A stretch of 64,000 bases of DNA from Glandiceps talaboti (Eukaryota > Hemichordata > Enteropneusta > Spengelidae): contig NC_135551.1 in NCBI RefSeq assembly GCF_964340395.1, positions 28,098,380 to 28,162,379 of the forward strand, read 5' to 3'. The notes beneath the pieces are model-generated. The model ran no database searches. It had not been told where the DNA came from and was given only the letters and a program-made list of their open reading frames with translations. Position numbers and translations under genes: made by a program. This document shows, piece by piece, positions 1 to 20,923 of this stretch (its first letter is position 1; each line of letters starts with the position of its first letter).

Positions 1-98
1 TTTATATGACATCTGTCTATATATGAACAGTATTGAAAAACGTTTTGAAAATTGCGTGTCGTTATCGCTGTCACAAGTATCTAGTTTAATACCTACAA

Positions 99-240
99 TC
101 ACACAATCACACAAAGACACACACACACACACACATACATACATACATACATACATACATACGTACGTACATACATACATACATACATACATACATACAT
201 ACGTACGTACGTACGTACGTACGTACGTACGTACAATGAC
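99..240. repeat. (ACAC)/(ACAT)/(ACGT) compound microsatellite
   Basis: Runs of CA, then ACAT, then ACGT tetranucleotides. The same compound microsatellite, followed by the same short flank (caatgacgcacac), recurs near 8022-8300 and 16095-16364, so it marks the junction between the ~8 kb tandem units. The open frames across it (poly-THTYIH and similar) are low-complexity artefacts. Confidence 0.95.
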
Positions 241-299
241 GCGCACACACCGATGAAGAACAATACTGTTCTATCGTCGTACACGTTCGTTTTTTTTTA

Positions 300-1560
300 G
301 CAGTTTTACAAATCCATAAACCATATACTAGTAAATGCGTGCATATAAACCATATGTCCATGGTTGTCATTGGTGTTGAAGAAATGAGGAATATGTATAT
401 ATGGACATATGTTTGCATTATTTCAATTACTTTGGTAATAATACTTGCTGTGTTATACGGAGATTCCAGCCTTTCATTTCGATGGCGCTACGACACATCA
501 TTAGCATATCGTACTGTGTGGTACATAATCAATTCTTAGTGACACCTGAATAGCTGAAATGAGAGGTCGACTTCAATACATATAAAACACATACATAGTC
601 GTTCTTCTCACGCAACTTTTCACCATTAGGATCTCTGCCAACTTGTATTGTACATGCAGGTGGAATACGTTTGTAAAGATTTTGATCAGCAACAGTGGTC
701 ATGAGATCACGACTTTGTTAAAAAATTTAATGTCTGATGTTCATCTAAGATATAAAATGCGCTTACCATTTTACATACTCGTGCCCCAATGTATTGTTAT
801 CAGTTTATTATCAGGTATGTAACAGGTATGTAGCAATAGTGTCTACATGTAGGCAACCGTTAAATCATTGGTCAATTGACTCTCGCACGGCCAACATGTT
901 GGTTGCCTACGATTAATTGCATGGTTAGTTTAATTTGGTTTTGGACAATAACTTTAACGTGAACACTTTCCTTTACTGAGAATTCGATACAAACACTTAC
1001 AGGAAGAACACCATAACTCCACACGTACGGTTTCCATTGACGTTGAAAAAAATGAGAAAGATAAGTATATGTGAACACACGTTTCCATACACTGTTTCAG
1101 ACTGACACTGTATATATGTGTTTAATTCGGATTTGAGTTTTTGCAGGTGTCAAGGGTAACGTTTTCGTTGGCGGATGTAAACCGATACCCAGGTAATTCG
1201 TTCGATGGGGTGCACTTGATATATCTTGATACTATACGTGGACTCTGTGGTATTTGAACGTTGCCCCAGTTTCTACACCGATGGTAATTCTTTAGACAGT
1301 GTTTTACAATATGCGAGGTCATTTCAGGCCAGAGTACACAGCGTCTACGACAAGACGTGCTATGAATATAAGGGTATACATTGTCCACGTAGTTTAGTTT
1401 TGCCACTTCCAATAAAAACCACGCGCCTCAGCATTTATGTCTAGGTGCTTTTTAAACGCTGGCCATTGTCATCCATGCAGTAAATCACCAATTATTTTGA
1501 AGTTTGCTATATAAAAAGTTTTTGTTGTGTGTCGGGCTATGACTATGGTATTTTGGAATT
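300..1560. other. 5' spacer of unit 1, no gene seen
   Basis: This stretch is matched in units 2 (about 8340-9690) and 3 (about 16420-17740). The short open frames are not conserved between units: stops and indels fall differently. I read it as non-coding spacer. A stretch near 1290-1440 with gcgaggtcatttcaggcc is nearly invariant among units, but I recognise no gene in it. Confidence 0.6.
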
Positions 1561-1679
1561 TCCCTCCTGTCAGCACATTAGATGGAAGAGCGGCTTATTA
1601 CATGTAGTGAATTGATAACACAGTAGTCAGACATTCTTGTTGACGCGACAAACAGACAACAATATCCTGTTGCCATGGT

Positions 1680-1879
1680 TTCTGTACCTTGTGATCACTT
1701 AGAACCAATCAGATAGTGTAACGAGCCACTGCCCGACAACCTAGGTGAAGTAGGAGACTGTTTGGATTCGTTCAACCTCACATCGTCTTACACAGCCAAC
1801 AGTTAACGGTCAGCGTAAGCACTTTGGAGGCCCCACTACCCGCAGTTTCGTCTACAACAACCTAAACTCATCAATCAAC
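1680..1879 (+). promoter_or_regulatory. Promoter/5' UTR of alpha-tubulin copy 1 (CCAAT, TATA-less)
   Basis: A CCAAT box (aaccaatcag) lies at 1705-1709, about 175 bp before the start codon. No TATA box is evident. Downstream, cttacacagccaacagtt and cagcgtaagcac form a 5'-UTR block shared by all four copies, including the otherwise divergent copy 4 (cttacacagccgac near 23873), so transcription probably starts just upstream of it. The start site is inferred. Confidence 0.55.
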
Positions 1880-4492
<2,613 letters not shown>

Positions 4493-4853
4493 ATGTCATC
4501 TCACACTGAAATACTGTCGTCGTAATGCAACACCACAGAACACCACTGTTTTACGACAATACTAACTATATAGTACTAGTAACAACATACACTTGCCAAT
4601 CATCACTGCAAGCATGCAGTGCAACGTCAGCCTTTAGATTGTGATTTGCATAATGAAATTAGAATTGAAAGTTACAATCATTGACTTGTGATGAAATTCG
4701 ATCTGTCTGATTCCTTCACTGATCCAATAAGATGTAAGAGGAGAGAACAGTATAGGGTTCATAGTCAACATTATGAATTGGTGACATTGGATTCACAAAC
4801 CCTGTGTATATTATAACATGTAAGTCTGTCACTTGCAGATTATAAGTTCTATC

Positions 4854-4859
4854 AATAAA
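4854..4859 (+). terminator. Poly(A) signal of alpha-tubulin copy 1
   Basis: AATAAA in the context atcaataaaatcaa, about 360 bp after the stop codon. The same context recurs at the matching place in copies 2 and 3. Confidence 0.75.
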
Positions 4860-4910
4860 ATCAATTTATTCTTGCTAAACATGTGCATGTCGTGGTGATC
4901 ATGGTCATTT

Positions 4911-5253
<343 letters not shown>

Positions 5254-5643
5254 ACACAAAAAATAATGGAGGCAAAGAGGGAGACGGAAAACAGTAATTG
5301 ATTAGTAGTATTTATCATCAGGCCAAAGTTGTTATTTCAGATGTCACGGTCATTGGTATGGTTGTTAGGGACGTCACCGTAAGGTTTGCGAACATGAAGA
5401 TTGGGGCAGTTCGGGGTTGCAACGGAAACGGAGAAAATATATGTGTAGGATGACTGAAAGAATCGCGTATGTTGTCTCATATTAATCATTTCTCACATAC
5501 TCATCAATTGACAAGTGACTTCGCTTCAGACCCGCTTCTCAGTGTTACACCTTGAATTGATCAGAGCGCCCTCAACCTATTGAAGACAGTAGACTATCAA
5601 CACAACAACTGATTATGACACAAAGCTACATGTAAGTTATGGC

Positions 5644-5795
5644 CTACACAGACACAGACACAGACACAGACACAGACACAGACACGGACACAAAAAGACA
5701 CACACATATAGACACAGACAGAGACACACAGACACAGAGACAGACACAGAGACAGACACAGACACAGACATAGACACAGACACAGACACAGACAC
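5644..5795. repeat. (CAGACA)n microsatellite
   Basis: Hexamer CAGACA array with GAGACA and ACACAC variants, about 150 bp. It is much shorter in unit 2 (about 14019-14053) and unit 3 (about 21965-22003), where the same flanking sequence (atgaatggacacaa) follows. Confidence 0.95.
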
Positions 5796-6124
5796 ATATA
5801 AAATGAATGGACACAAATCTGTTGTTACTCAGGTTATTTTTATAAAGACGTCACAACAAAATATGTATATACATTATACTGCAAACGGATATACGCATGT
5901 ATATTACAAAATGTCAAGATTCCAAACTGATGTTTTTTTCCACACATGGACATCTACTGGACTGCAGTTGCTTGGGCCTTACAGTTCCCTTTCAGAAAAC
6001 ACAAGTGGTAATGCCTTGTTCGTCTATCTATATTCCTAAGTTTTAAGATTGAGGGGATTTGGTTTAGAAGTCTACTTTTAAGTACGAAAACTGTGGGGTC
6101 ATGGCCAAGAGGATCAGGCTCGCG

Positions 6125-6132
6125 CGCGCGCG

Positions 6133-6184
<52 letters not shown>

Positions 6185-6247
6185 TACACAGCTATGTATA
6201 CATATATAATTGCATACATACATAATTGCATACATACATACATACAT

Positions 6248-6302
<55 letters not shown>
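6125..6302. repeat. (CA)n-(ACAT)n-(CA)n microsatellite
   Basis: A CA run, a short ACAT block, then a second CA run. It separates the unit's 3' spacer from the GIY-YIG fragment. Unit 2 has CA then a long ACAT tract here (14402-14605), and unit 3 has CACG/CA only (about 22175-22250). Confidence 0.95.
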
Positions 6303-6303
<1 letters not shown>

Positions 6304-7069
6304 CATTTTAATATCTTACGTTCTAATAGGGTTACCAATTCATTGTTTCCTGAAGTACCATTAACAGCTTGGCGTCGTGATACCAGTCTTAGAGATATGG
6401 TGGTATGTACAGAACAACGTGAATTTGAAGTTAATGCTGGTTCATTTCCATGCGATCGTACTCGATGTGGTACATGTCGTTTCATTATTAATACTAATCA
6501 TGTTTTTGGCCCTAAGAACAGTGTGCCTGTTACAAGTAGATTTACTTGTATTAGTACTAATGTAGTGTATTGCATTACATGTCAAAAATGTGTTTTTTTT
6601 ATATATAGGATCAACTGTACGTCATCTTGGTGACCGTTTCGTGGACCCTCTTCGCCTGACCAGACAAAAGAATCGTAACTATCCCGTATCTATGCATTTT
6701 ATTACCAACAATCACAGTGTATCAGATATGCCCATTTCAGGAATTTGTAAGGTTTCTGGTGATGAGAAAGCATTGAGGTTAAAGGAAGAAGAAATCATTT
6801 TCCGTCTTGGAACGCTGGAACCCCTTGGAATTAATAGATTATTCTCGTCATTCCTTAAATTTCAGGCGTATTCTATTGGGTTCTATTTGGAACGTGCGAA
6901 TTTAAGAACTTATCCCACGTATAGCCGTTTATATATCACGCGTGGTTATGTTCCATTATATTTAGAATGTTCAGGTTTTAACCTAACATTTTTGTATCTC
7001 GCCGATTTTTCCTTTGAAAAAGAATATTTATTCGCAACGTCGGATTTAACAGCTATTTATACGGACTGA
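6303..7069 (+). pseudogene. Penelope-like element fragment with GIY-YIG endonuclease
   Basis: Remnant of the C-terminal part of a Penelope-like retroelement, whose GIY-YIG nuclease nicks target DNA. The first frame (to about 6595) has PLTAWRRDTSLRDMVV, then CGTC and a cysteine pair in NVVYCITCQKC, as in the linker of these elements. The second frame (from 6590) starts FLYIGSTVRHLGDRF, the YIG and arginine motifs, and ends near GINRLFSSF. The two frames meet at a run of eight T (6593-6600), so one indel there broke the ORF. A His usual after DRF is Pro here (DRFVDPL). No reverse transcriptase is left. It is found only in unit 1, between two microsatellites. Confidence 0.75.
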
Positions 7070-7094
7070 TTTATAAGTTCCATATGCATTTCTT

Positions 7095-7096
<2 letters not shown>

Positions 7097-7126
<30 letters not shown>

Positions 7127-7165
7127 CATACATACATACATACATACATTCTTACATACATTCTC
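7097..7165. repeat. (ACAT)n microsatellite
   Basis: Short ACAT array between the GIY-YIG fragment and the non-LTR retroelement remnant. At the corresponding place unit 2 has 300 bp more of the retroelement instead, so the array marks a rearrangement junction. Confidence 0.9.
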
Positions 7166-8020
7166 TGTGTAACACCTGTCGATGTGACCGTCAAATGGAG
7201 CTTTAACTAGGAAAACTTCGTGGCTAGTTATAGCTGTAGTTGTAAATGATTCTAAATCTGTTCCAAACATGTCTGGAGTTAAAATAGTGTCTTCTATGAC
7301 GAGATGAGAGGCATCTTTGACTGAATTTGAGAGAAAGTAATTTGAAAATTTGTGATCAACCTCGGTGGCTTCGTGGACTATTCGGCCCTGTGATTGTTTT
7401 TCTTTCCAGTTCGTAGCGAAGTTTGCAAGATGACTTTGTTTAGACACTGAGTGAGCACGCAGTATTTGAATTTGTAGTTGAAACTGAAACTTCGTTTCGA
7501 CTTTAATGTTCTGTTGTCATTGTTACCATCAACTCCCTTTCTTACTTGCATTCCTTCACGTACACATAGATCATTCAGGTGTACCCTGTCAGATTTTGGC
7601 CAGTTAACTTTGGAGTGTTTCTTTAGATTTCCGTGAGATGTTGAGCAGCACATGATGTTAATTTCTTGTAGTTTGGCTCTGGTTGGTAATGATGAAGCGT
7701 CTATCTTTTCGGGTTACTTTGAAAACTTTGATCACTTCTCTTTTACTTGGTACAAGGATGCGGTATTAGTAATATTAATATCGTAGCCAAGATAAGTGTA
7801 TGACTGAACTCTCCGATACATATAGGTAGTGAGGCGCCTTGGATGTTGAGCTGGATATCACTAGCATTATCGTTACCATTCGTACCCCAGTTGTTACCTG
7901 TTCTTTTACCATTTAGAACGCCACACTTTCGATGTTTCACCTCCATTCCAGTTGTTTCCATAAACTCGGCGGTTTTCCTTACTGCCTCAGAGATATTTCC
8001 CTGTCTGTGCATGACGCACT
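7165..8020 (-). pseudogene. Non-LTR retroelement (R2/R4-type) remnant, unit 1
   Basis: Decayed minus-strand coding sequence of a site-specific-type non-LTR retrotransposon. Reading from 8012 down: the reverse-transcriptase thumb region (TTGMEVKHRKCGVLNGKR), then a ~335-bp deletion relative to unit 2 near 7640-7660, the post-RT region (GNLKKHSKVN.PKSDRVHLND), and a QSQGRIVHEATEVD segment leading to VKAPFDGHIDRC, the start of the restriction-like endonuclease. The rest of the endonuclease, seen in unit 2, is missing. Several frameshifts; not functional. The 5' part of the RT is lost at the ACAT microsatellite. Confidence 0.65.
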
Positions 8021-8021
8021 A

Positions 8022-8085
8022 CATACATACATACATACATACATACATACATACATACATACCTGATACACACACATACATACAT

Positions 8086-8120
<35 letters not shown>

Positions 8121-8300
8121 TACATACGTACGTACGTACGTACGTACGTACATACATACATACATACATACATACATACATACATACGTACGTACGTACG
8201 TACACGTACGTACGTACGTACGTACATACGTACGTACGTACATACATACATACATACATACATACATACATACATACATACACACATACATACATACATT
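8022..8300. repeat. (ACAT)/(ACGT)n microsatellite between units 1 and 2
   Basis: About 280 bp of alternating ACAT and ACGT blocks with a CA patch. It abuts the truncated RT remnant on its left and the spacer of unit 2 on its right. Confidence 0.97.
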
Positions 8301-8763
8301 CAATGACGCACACATTGATGACAAACAATATTGTTCTATTTAGTATTGTTTTTTTTAGCAGTCACTAAAACCATAAACCATATAAATGTGTGCATATAAA
8401 CCATATCTCCATGGTTGTCTTTGGTGTTGAAGAAATTAGGAATATGTATATGTGGACACATGTTTGCATTCTTTCAATTACTTCGGTAATACTTGCTGTG
8501 TATGGATATGTTATACATAGGTTCCATTCTTTCATTTCGATGGCGCTACGACACATCATTAGCATATCGTACTGTACTATATTATGTGGTATATAATCAA
8601 TTCTTAGTGACACCTGTAAAATCTTTAATGTCTGATGTTCATCTAAGATATAAAATGCGCGAAATTCTCAATAACGATTTATATACTCGTGCCCCTATGT
8701 TTACATTATCAGTTTATTAACACGTATGCAGCAATAGTGTCTACAAGTAGATGTAGGCAACCG

Positions 8764-8967
8764 CAGGGGCATGTATATTGCTTAGATTTCCGTTTTCTAA
8801 AGAAAATATCGTATGAATCCTGTTGCTACAAATGTATCAATCTCTATACTAGCAGAAAGAACACTACCTGGTGTTTTTCTTACAGGAAGGAATATATAGT
8901 CAAAAAGGATGTTATATTTAGCCTGTAGACCGGGAAAACAACAATCTAAGAAATATTACATGCCCCT
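8764..8967. mobile_element. Short inverted-repeat element (MITE-like), unit 2
   Basis: 204-bp insertion beginning CAGGGGCATGTA and ending TACATGCCCCT. Its ends form an imperfect inverted repeat of about 24 bp continuing into CTTAGATT. It is flanked by direct copies of atgtaggcaaccg (8751-8763 and 8968-8980). Unit 1 has one copy of that 13-mer and no insert (847-859). No coding capacity. A 13-bp target duplication is long for a cut-and-paste element, so the true repeat may be shorter with chance extension. Confidence 0.75.
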
Positions 8968-9699
8968 ATGTAGGCAACCGTTAATTCACTGGTCAATTAA
9001 CTCTCGCACGGCCAACATATAGGTTGCTTAAGATTTACTGCATGGTAAGTTTAATTTGGTTTTGGACAATAATCATAACGTGAACACTTTCCTTTACTGA
9101 AAATCTTTGCAAATCAATCGTCATTCGATACAAACACTTGCAGGCACAGCACCATATCTCCACACGTACGGTTTCCATTGATGTTGAAAAAAATGAGAAA
9201 GAAAGTATATGTGAACATATGTTTCCATACGCTGTCTCAGACTGACACTGTATACAATGTGTTCAATTCATTGACTTTTTGCAGGTGTCAAGGGTAACGT
9301 TTCCGTTGGTGGTTGTAAACCGATAGCCAGGTAATTCGTTCGATGGAGTGCACTTGATATATCTTGACACTCTACGTGCACTCTGTGGTATTTGCACGTT
9401 GCCTCAGTTTTTACATCGATGGTAAATCTTCAGACAGTGTTTTACAATATGCGAGGTCATTTCAGGTCAGTGTACACAGCGTCTTCGACAAGACGTGCTA
9501 TGAATATAAGGGTATACATTGTCCACGTAGTTTAGTTTTGCCACTTCCAATAAAGACCACGCGCCTTAGCTTTTATGTCTAGGTGCATTTTACACAATGA
9601 CCCTTGCCATCCATGCAATAAATCACCAATTATTTTGAAGTTTGCTCTACAAAAAGCTTTTGTTGTGTGTCGGGCTATGACTATGGTCTTTTGGAATTT

Positions 9700-10017
9700 C
9701 CCTCCTGTCAGCACATTAGATAGAAGAGCGGCTTATTACATGTAGTGAATTGATAACACAGTAGTCAGACATTCTTGTTGACGCGACAAACAGACAACAA
9801 TATCCTGTTGCCATGGTTTCTGTACCTTGTGATCACTTAGAACCAATCAGATAGTGTAACGAGCCACTGCCCGACAACCTTGGTGAAGTAGGAGACTGTT
9901 TGGATTCGTTCAACCTCACAACGTCTTACACAGCCGACAGTTAACGGTCAGCGTAAGCATTTTGGAAGCCCCACTACCCGCAGTTTCGTCTACAACAACC
10001 TAAACTCATCAATCAAC
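9700..10017 (+). promoter_or_regulatory. Promoter/5' UTR of alpha-tubulin copy 2
   Basis: Almost the same as the copy 1 promoter: CCAAT at 9843-9847, no TATA, and the shared cttacacagccgacagtt block about 90 bp before the ATG. Confidence 0.55.
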
Positions 10018-12894
<2,877 letters not shown>

Positions 12895-13255
12895 ATGTCA
12901 TCTCACACTGAAATACTGTCGTCGTAATGCAACACCACAGAACACCACTGTTTTACGACAATACTAACTATATAGTACTAGTAACAACATACACTTGCCA
13001 ATCATCACTGCAAGCATGCAGTGCAACGTCAGCCTTTAGATTTTGATTTGCAAAACGAAATCAGAATTGAAAGTTACAATCATTGACTTGTGATGAAATT
13101 CGATCTGTCTGATTCCTTCACTGATCCAATAAGATGTAAGAGGAGAGAACAGTATAGGGTTCATAGTCAACATTATGAATTGGTGACATTGGATTCACAA
13201 ACCCTGTGTATATTATAACATGTAAGTTTGTCACTTGCAGATTTTAAGTTCTATC

Positions 13256-13261
13256 AATAAA
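13256..13261 (+). terminator. Poly(A) signal of alpha-tubulin copy 2
   Basis: AATAAA in the same atcaataaaatcaa context as copy 1. Confidence 0.75.
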
Positions 13262-13311
13262 ATCAATTTATTCTGTTAAACATGTGCATGTCGTGGTGAT
13301 CATGGTCATTT

Positions 13312-13349
13312 GCGAGCGAGCGAGCGAGCGAGAGAGAGAGAGAGAGAGA

Positions 13350-13414
<65 letters not shown>
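13312..13414. repeat. (GA)n microsatellite, ~100 bp
   Basis: Counterpart of the 340-bp tract of unit 1, preceded by the same gcgagcgagc start and followed by the same flank (taacaacaaa). Confidence 0.95.
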
Positions 13415-13416
<2 letters not shown>

Positions 13417-14400
13417 ACAACAAAAAACAATGCAGGCAAACAGGGAGAGGGAGGAAAATAATTGTTTAGTAGTATGTATCATCAGGCCAAAGTTATTATT
13501 TCAGATGAGGGGAAATGTCACGGTCATTGTATGGTTGTTAGGGGCGTCACCGTAAGATTTGCGACCATGAAGATTGAGATAGTTCAGGGATGAAAGGGAG
13601 ACGGAGAAAATGTATGTGTAGAAAGACTGAAAGAATCGCGTATGTTGTCTCACGTTAATCATTCCCCACATACTCAAAAATTGACAAGTGTAAAGGAAAT
13701 TTTTCGTCGAGGTTTCGTATATAGAGAAGTAGAAAGAGGAGACGGTGTAAAGTGCCAAAGGTACTAGTAGATCTAAGAGATGGTTTGTGAGAATGGGAGA
13801 AATTATTTCATTTGAGAGCTGAATTTCTCTCCAAATTTTGGAGGTGAAGTAGATACAAAAATACTACGAAATCCGTCAAAAACGAGACCACTTCGCTTCA
13901 GACCCGCTTCTCAGTGTTACACCTTGAATTGATCAGAGCGCCCTCAACCTATTGAAGACAGTAGACTATCAACACAACAACTGATTATGACACAAAGCTA
14001 CATGTAAGTTATGGCCTTCACAGACACAGACACAGACACAGACACAGACACATATGAAATGAATGGACACAAGTCTGTTGTTACTCAGGTTATTTTTATA
14101 AAGTTGTCACAACAAAATATGTATATACATTATACTGGTAAATGCAAACGGATATACGCATGTATATTACAAAATGTCAAGTTTCCAAACTGATGTTTTT
14201 TTTCCACACATGGACATCTACTGGACTGAAGTTGCTTGGGCCTTACAGTTCCCTTTCAGAAAACACAAGTGGTAATGCCTTGTTCGTCTATCTATATTCC
14301 TAAGTTTTTAGAATCAGGGAATTTGGTTTAGAAGTCTACTTTTACGTACGAAAACTGTGGGGGGGGGGGGGACATGGCCAAAATGACCAGGCTCGCGCGC

Positions 14401-14401
<1 letters not shown>

Positions 14402-14432
<31 letters not shown>

Positions 14433-14605
14433 CTATGTATACATGCATACATACATACATACATACATACATACATACATACATACATACATACATACAT
14501 ACCGTACATACATACATACATACATACATACATACATACATACATACCTACCTACATACATACATACATACATACATACATACATACATACATACATACA
14601 TACAT
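14402..14605. repeat. (CA)n and (ACAT)n microsatellite, unit 2
   Basis: About 30 bp of CA then about 165 bp of ACAT with a few ACCT/ACCG variants. A run of G (about 14360-14370) lies just before it. Confidence 0.95.
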
Positions 14606-14609
14606 CAGT

Positions 14610-16090
14610 TATTTATTCAGGATTCATGATAAACATTATAAAAATCACAATCTTTATCTCCAGAAATCGACTGCAGAGAAAATTTACACATTCATGTCCT
14701 TACATCTTCTTTGCCATGTTCTGAAAGAGCCTATAGCAGCACTAACACTCAGGCACCGTGCTAACCACTTCTGGTTTGATGAGGGATGCCAATCAACTTA
14801 AAACCAGCTATTATACGTTTGTGAACTGATCCTAAACCGCCGATTACTATGACAACGATTCTACAAAAGAACCCAAGGTTATCAATTTCAAGAGAGAGTG
14901 GCATATATTTATCAAATTTTCGCTGTGTAACACCTGTCGATGTGACCGTCAAATGGAGCTTTAACTAGGAAAATTTCGTGGCTAGTTATAGCTGTAGTTG
15001 TAAATGATTCTAAATCTGTTCCAAACATGTCTGGAGTTAAAATAGTGTCTTCTATGACGAGATGAGAGGCATCTTTGACTGAATTTGAGAGAAAGTAATT
15101 TGAAAATTTGTGATCAACCTCGGTGGCTTCGTGGACTATTCGGCCCTGTGATTGTTTTTCTTTCCAGTTCGTAGCGAAGTTTGCAAGATGACTTTGTTTA
15201 CACAGTGAGTACGCAGTATTAGAATTTGAAACTTCGTTTCGACTTTAATATTCTGTTGTCATTGTTACCATCAACTCCCTTTCTTAATTGCATTCCTTCA
15301 CGTACACATAGATCATTCAGGTGTACCCTGTCAGATTTTGGCTGGTTAACTTTGGAGTGTTTCTTTAGATTTCCGTGAGATGTTTCATAACCAGCAAAGG
15401 AATTGGCTTCAGTAGTTGATGTAGATGCCCTTGTTACTTTTCTCTTTTGCATGTGAAGATTTAAAGATGAACGTGCAGTATTTTGAACCTGCTTATCGTC
15501 TTTACTTAAAACGGATAATTTGAAAGATATATGCTTGCTGGAATAAATTGTCGTAGGATTCAAAATCCCCAAACCTCCTTCAGACCTTGGGCAACAAATG
15601 TTTGAACGAGTGGATGATTTATTTATACTCAGCCAGCTTCTCACACATGACACGATTTCATCTTCAAGTTCTTTCAAATTCCGTAAACTGAAAGTTAAAT
15701 TGACAAAATAGAAGTTGAGTTTCGATGATGATGTTAATTTCCTGTAGTTTGGCTGTGGTTGGTAATGGTGAAGCGTCTATCTTTTCGAGGGTCACTTTGA
15801 AAACTTTGACCACTTCTCTTACTTGGTACAAGGATGCGGTATTAGTAATATTAATATCGTAGCCAAGATAAGTGTATGACTGATCTCTCCTACACATACA
15901 GGTAGTGAGACGCCTTGGATGTTGAACTGGATGTCACCAGTATTATCGTTACCGTTCGTACCCCAGTTGTTACCTGTTCTTTTACCATTTAGAACGCCAC
16001 ACTTTCGATGTTTCACCTCCATTCCAGTTGTTTCCATAAACTCGGCGGTTTTCCTTACTGCCTCAGAGATATTTTCACTGTCTGTGCATT
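14610..16090 (-). pseudogene. Non-LTR retroelement (R2/R4-type) remnant, unit 2
   Basis: Fuller copy of the element in unit 1. Reading down from 16075: RT thumb (TTGMEVKHRKCGVLNGKR), a frameshift, then YTYLGYDINIT at about 15890, a second frameshift, then SCVRSWLSINKSSTRSN and SEGGLGILNP (15677-15540), the usual post-RT region. Next comes the QSQGRIVHEA region (about 15150) and VKAPFDGHIDRC, followed at 14952-14761 by RKFDKYMPLSLEI and VIVIGGLGSV, which fit the core of a restriction-like endonuclease of R2/R4-clade elements. Broken by several frameshifts and stops; no start. It sits at the same place as the unit 1 copy, so the insertion predates that duplication. Confidence 0.65.
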
Positions 16091-16094
16091 ACGC

Positions 16095-16364
16095 ACTACA
16101 TACATACATACATACATATATACATACATACATACATACATACATACATACATACATGTACATATACATACATACATACATACATACATACATACATACA
16201 TACATACGTACATACATACGTACATACATACGTACATACATACATACATACATACATACATACATACATACGTACATACGTACATACGTACGTACGTACG
16301 TACGTACGTACATACATACACACATACATACATACATACATACATACATACATACATACATACA
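16095..16364. repeat. (ACAT)/(ACGT)n microsatellite between units 2 and 3
   Basis: About 270 bp of ACAT with ACGT blocks, followed by the same caatgacgcacac flank as the other unit junctions. Confidence 0.97.
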
Positions 16365-16850
16365 ATGACGCACACATTGATGACAAACAATATTGTTCTA
16401 TCGTCTCACACGTTTAACGAAGTTTTTTTTAGCAGTCACCAAAACGCATAAACCATATAATGTGTGCATATAAACCATATCTCCATGGTGTTGAAGAAAT
16501 TAGGAATATGTATATATGGACACATGTTTGCATGGTTTCAATTACTTTGGTAATACTTGCTGTGTATGGATATGATATACATAGATTCCAGCCTTTCATT
16601 TCGATGGCGCTACGACACATCATTAGCATATCGTACTGTACTATATTATGTGGTATATAATCAATTCTTAGTGACACCTGTAAAGATCTTGATCAGCAAC
16701 AGTTAAATCTTTAATGTCTGATGTTCATCTAAGATATAAAATGCGCGAAATTCTCAATAACGGTTTTATATACTCGTGCCCCTATGTTTATATTATCAGT
16801 TTGTTAACACGTATGTAGCAATAGTGTCTACAAGTAGATGTAGGCAACCA

Positions 16851-17050
16851 CAGGGGCACGTATATTGCTTAGATTTCCGTTTTCTTAAGAAAATATCGTA
16901 TGAATCCTGTTGCTACAAATGTATCAATCTCTATAATAGTAGAAAGAACACTACCTGGTGTTCTTACAGGAAGGAATATATAGTCAAAAGGATGTTATAT
17001 TTAACCTGTAGACCGGGAAAACAACAATCTTAGAAATATTACATGCCCCT
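16851..17050. mobile_element. Short inverted-repeat element (MITE-like), unit 3
   Basis: Same insertion as at 8764-8967, 200 bp here, starting CAGGGGCACGTA and ending ACATGCCCCT. It is flanked by atgtaggcaacca (16838-16850) and atgtaggcaaccg (17051-17063). Confidence 0.75.
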
Positions 17051-17759
17051 ATGTAGGCAACCGTTAATTCACTGGTCAATTAACTCTCGCACGGCCAACA
17101 TATCGGTTGCTTAAGATTTACTGCATGGTTAGTTTAATTTGGTTTTGGACAATAATCATAACGTGAACACTTTCCTTTACTGAAATCTCAGTTTGCAAAT
17201 CAATCATCATTCGATACAAACACTTGCAGGCACAACACCATATCTCCACACGTACGGTTTCCATTGATGTTAAAAAATTGAGAAAGATAAGTATATGTGA
17301 ACATATGTTTCCATACACTTTCTCAGACTGACACTGTATACATGTCTTCAATTCATTGACTTTTTGCAGGTGTCAAGGGTAACGTTTTCGTTGGTGGTTG
17401 TAAACCGATAGCCAGGTAATTCGTTCAATGGCGTGCACTTGATATATCTTGACACTCTAGGTGGACTCAGTTTCTACATCGATGGTAAATCTTTAGACAG
17501 TGTTTTACAATATGCGAGGTCATTTCAGGCCAGAGTACACAGCGTCTACGACAAGACGTGCTATGAATATAAGGGTATACATTGTCCACGTAGTTTAGTT
17601 TTGCCACTTCCAATAAAAACCACGCGCCTTAGCTTTTATGTCTAGGTGCTTTTTACACAATGACCCTTGCCATCCATATAGTAAATCACCAATTATTTTG
17701 AAGTCTGCTCTACAAAAAGCTTTTGTTGTGTGTCGGGCTATGACTATGGTATTTTTTGA

Positions 17760-18081
17760 ATTTCCCTCCTGTCAGCACATTAGATAGAAGAGCGGCTTAT
17801 TACATGCAGTGAATTGATAACACAGTAGTCAGACATTCTTGTTGACGCGACAAACAGACAACAATATCCTGTTGCCGTGGTTTCTGTACCTTGTGATCAC
17901 TTAGAACCAATCAGATAGTGTAACGAGCCACTGCCCGACAACCTAGGTGAAGTAGGAGACTGTTTGGATTCGTTCAACCTCACAACGTCTTACACAGCCG
18001 ACAGTTAACGGTCAGCGTAAGCACTTTGGAAGCCTCACTACCCGCAGTTTCGTCTACAACAACCTAAACTCATCAATCAAC
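17760..18081 (+). promoter_or_regulatory. Promoter/5' UTR of alpha-tubulin copy 3
   Basis: CCAAT at 17907-17911, no TATA, shared cttacacagccgacagtt block before the ATG, as in copies 1 and 2. Confidence 0.55.

Positions 18082-20923
<2,842 letters not shown>

Noticed and set aside
117..236. CRISPR-like or direct-repeat array
   Set aside because: Simple tetranucleotide repeats with no spacers, in a eukaryotic genome.
1122..1412. Minus-strand ORF in the unit 1 spacer
   Set aside because: Not kept open in units 2 and 3 despite close DNA identity.
7979..8343. Tyr/Val/Cys/Met- and His/Thr/Tyr/Ile-rich open frames (also near 16055-16451, 14314-14724 and 107-418)
   Set aside because: Translations of ACAT/ACGT arrays; no start context, no conservation of the flanks as coding.
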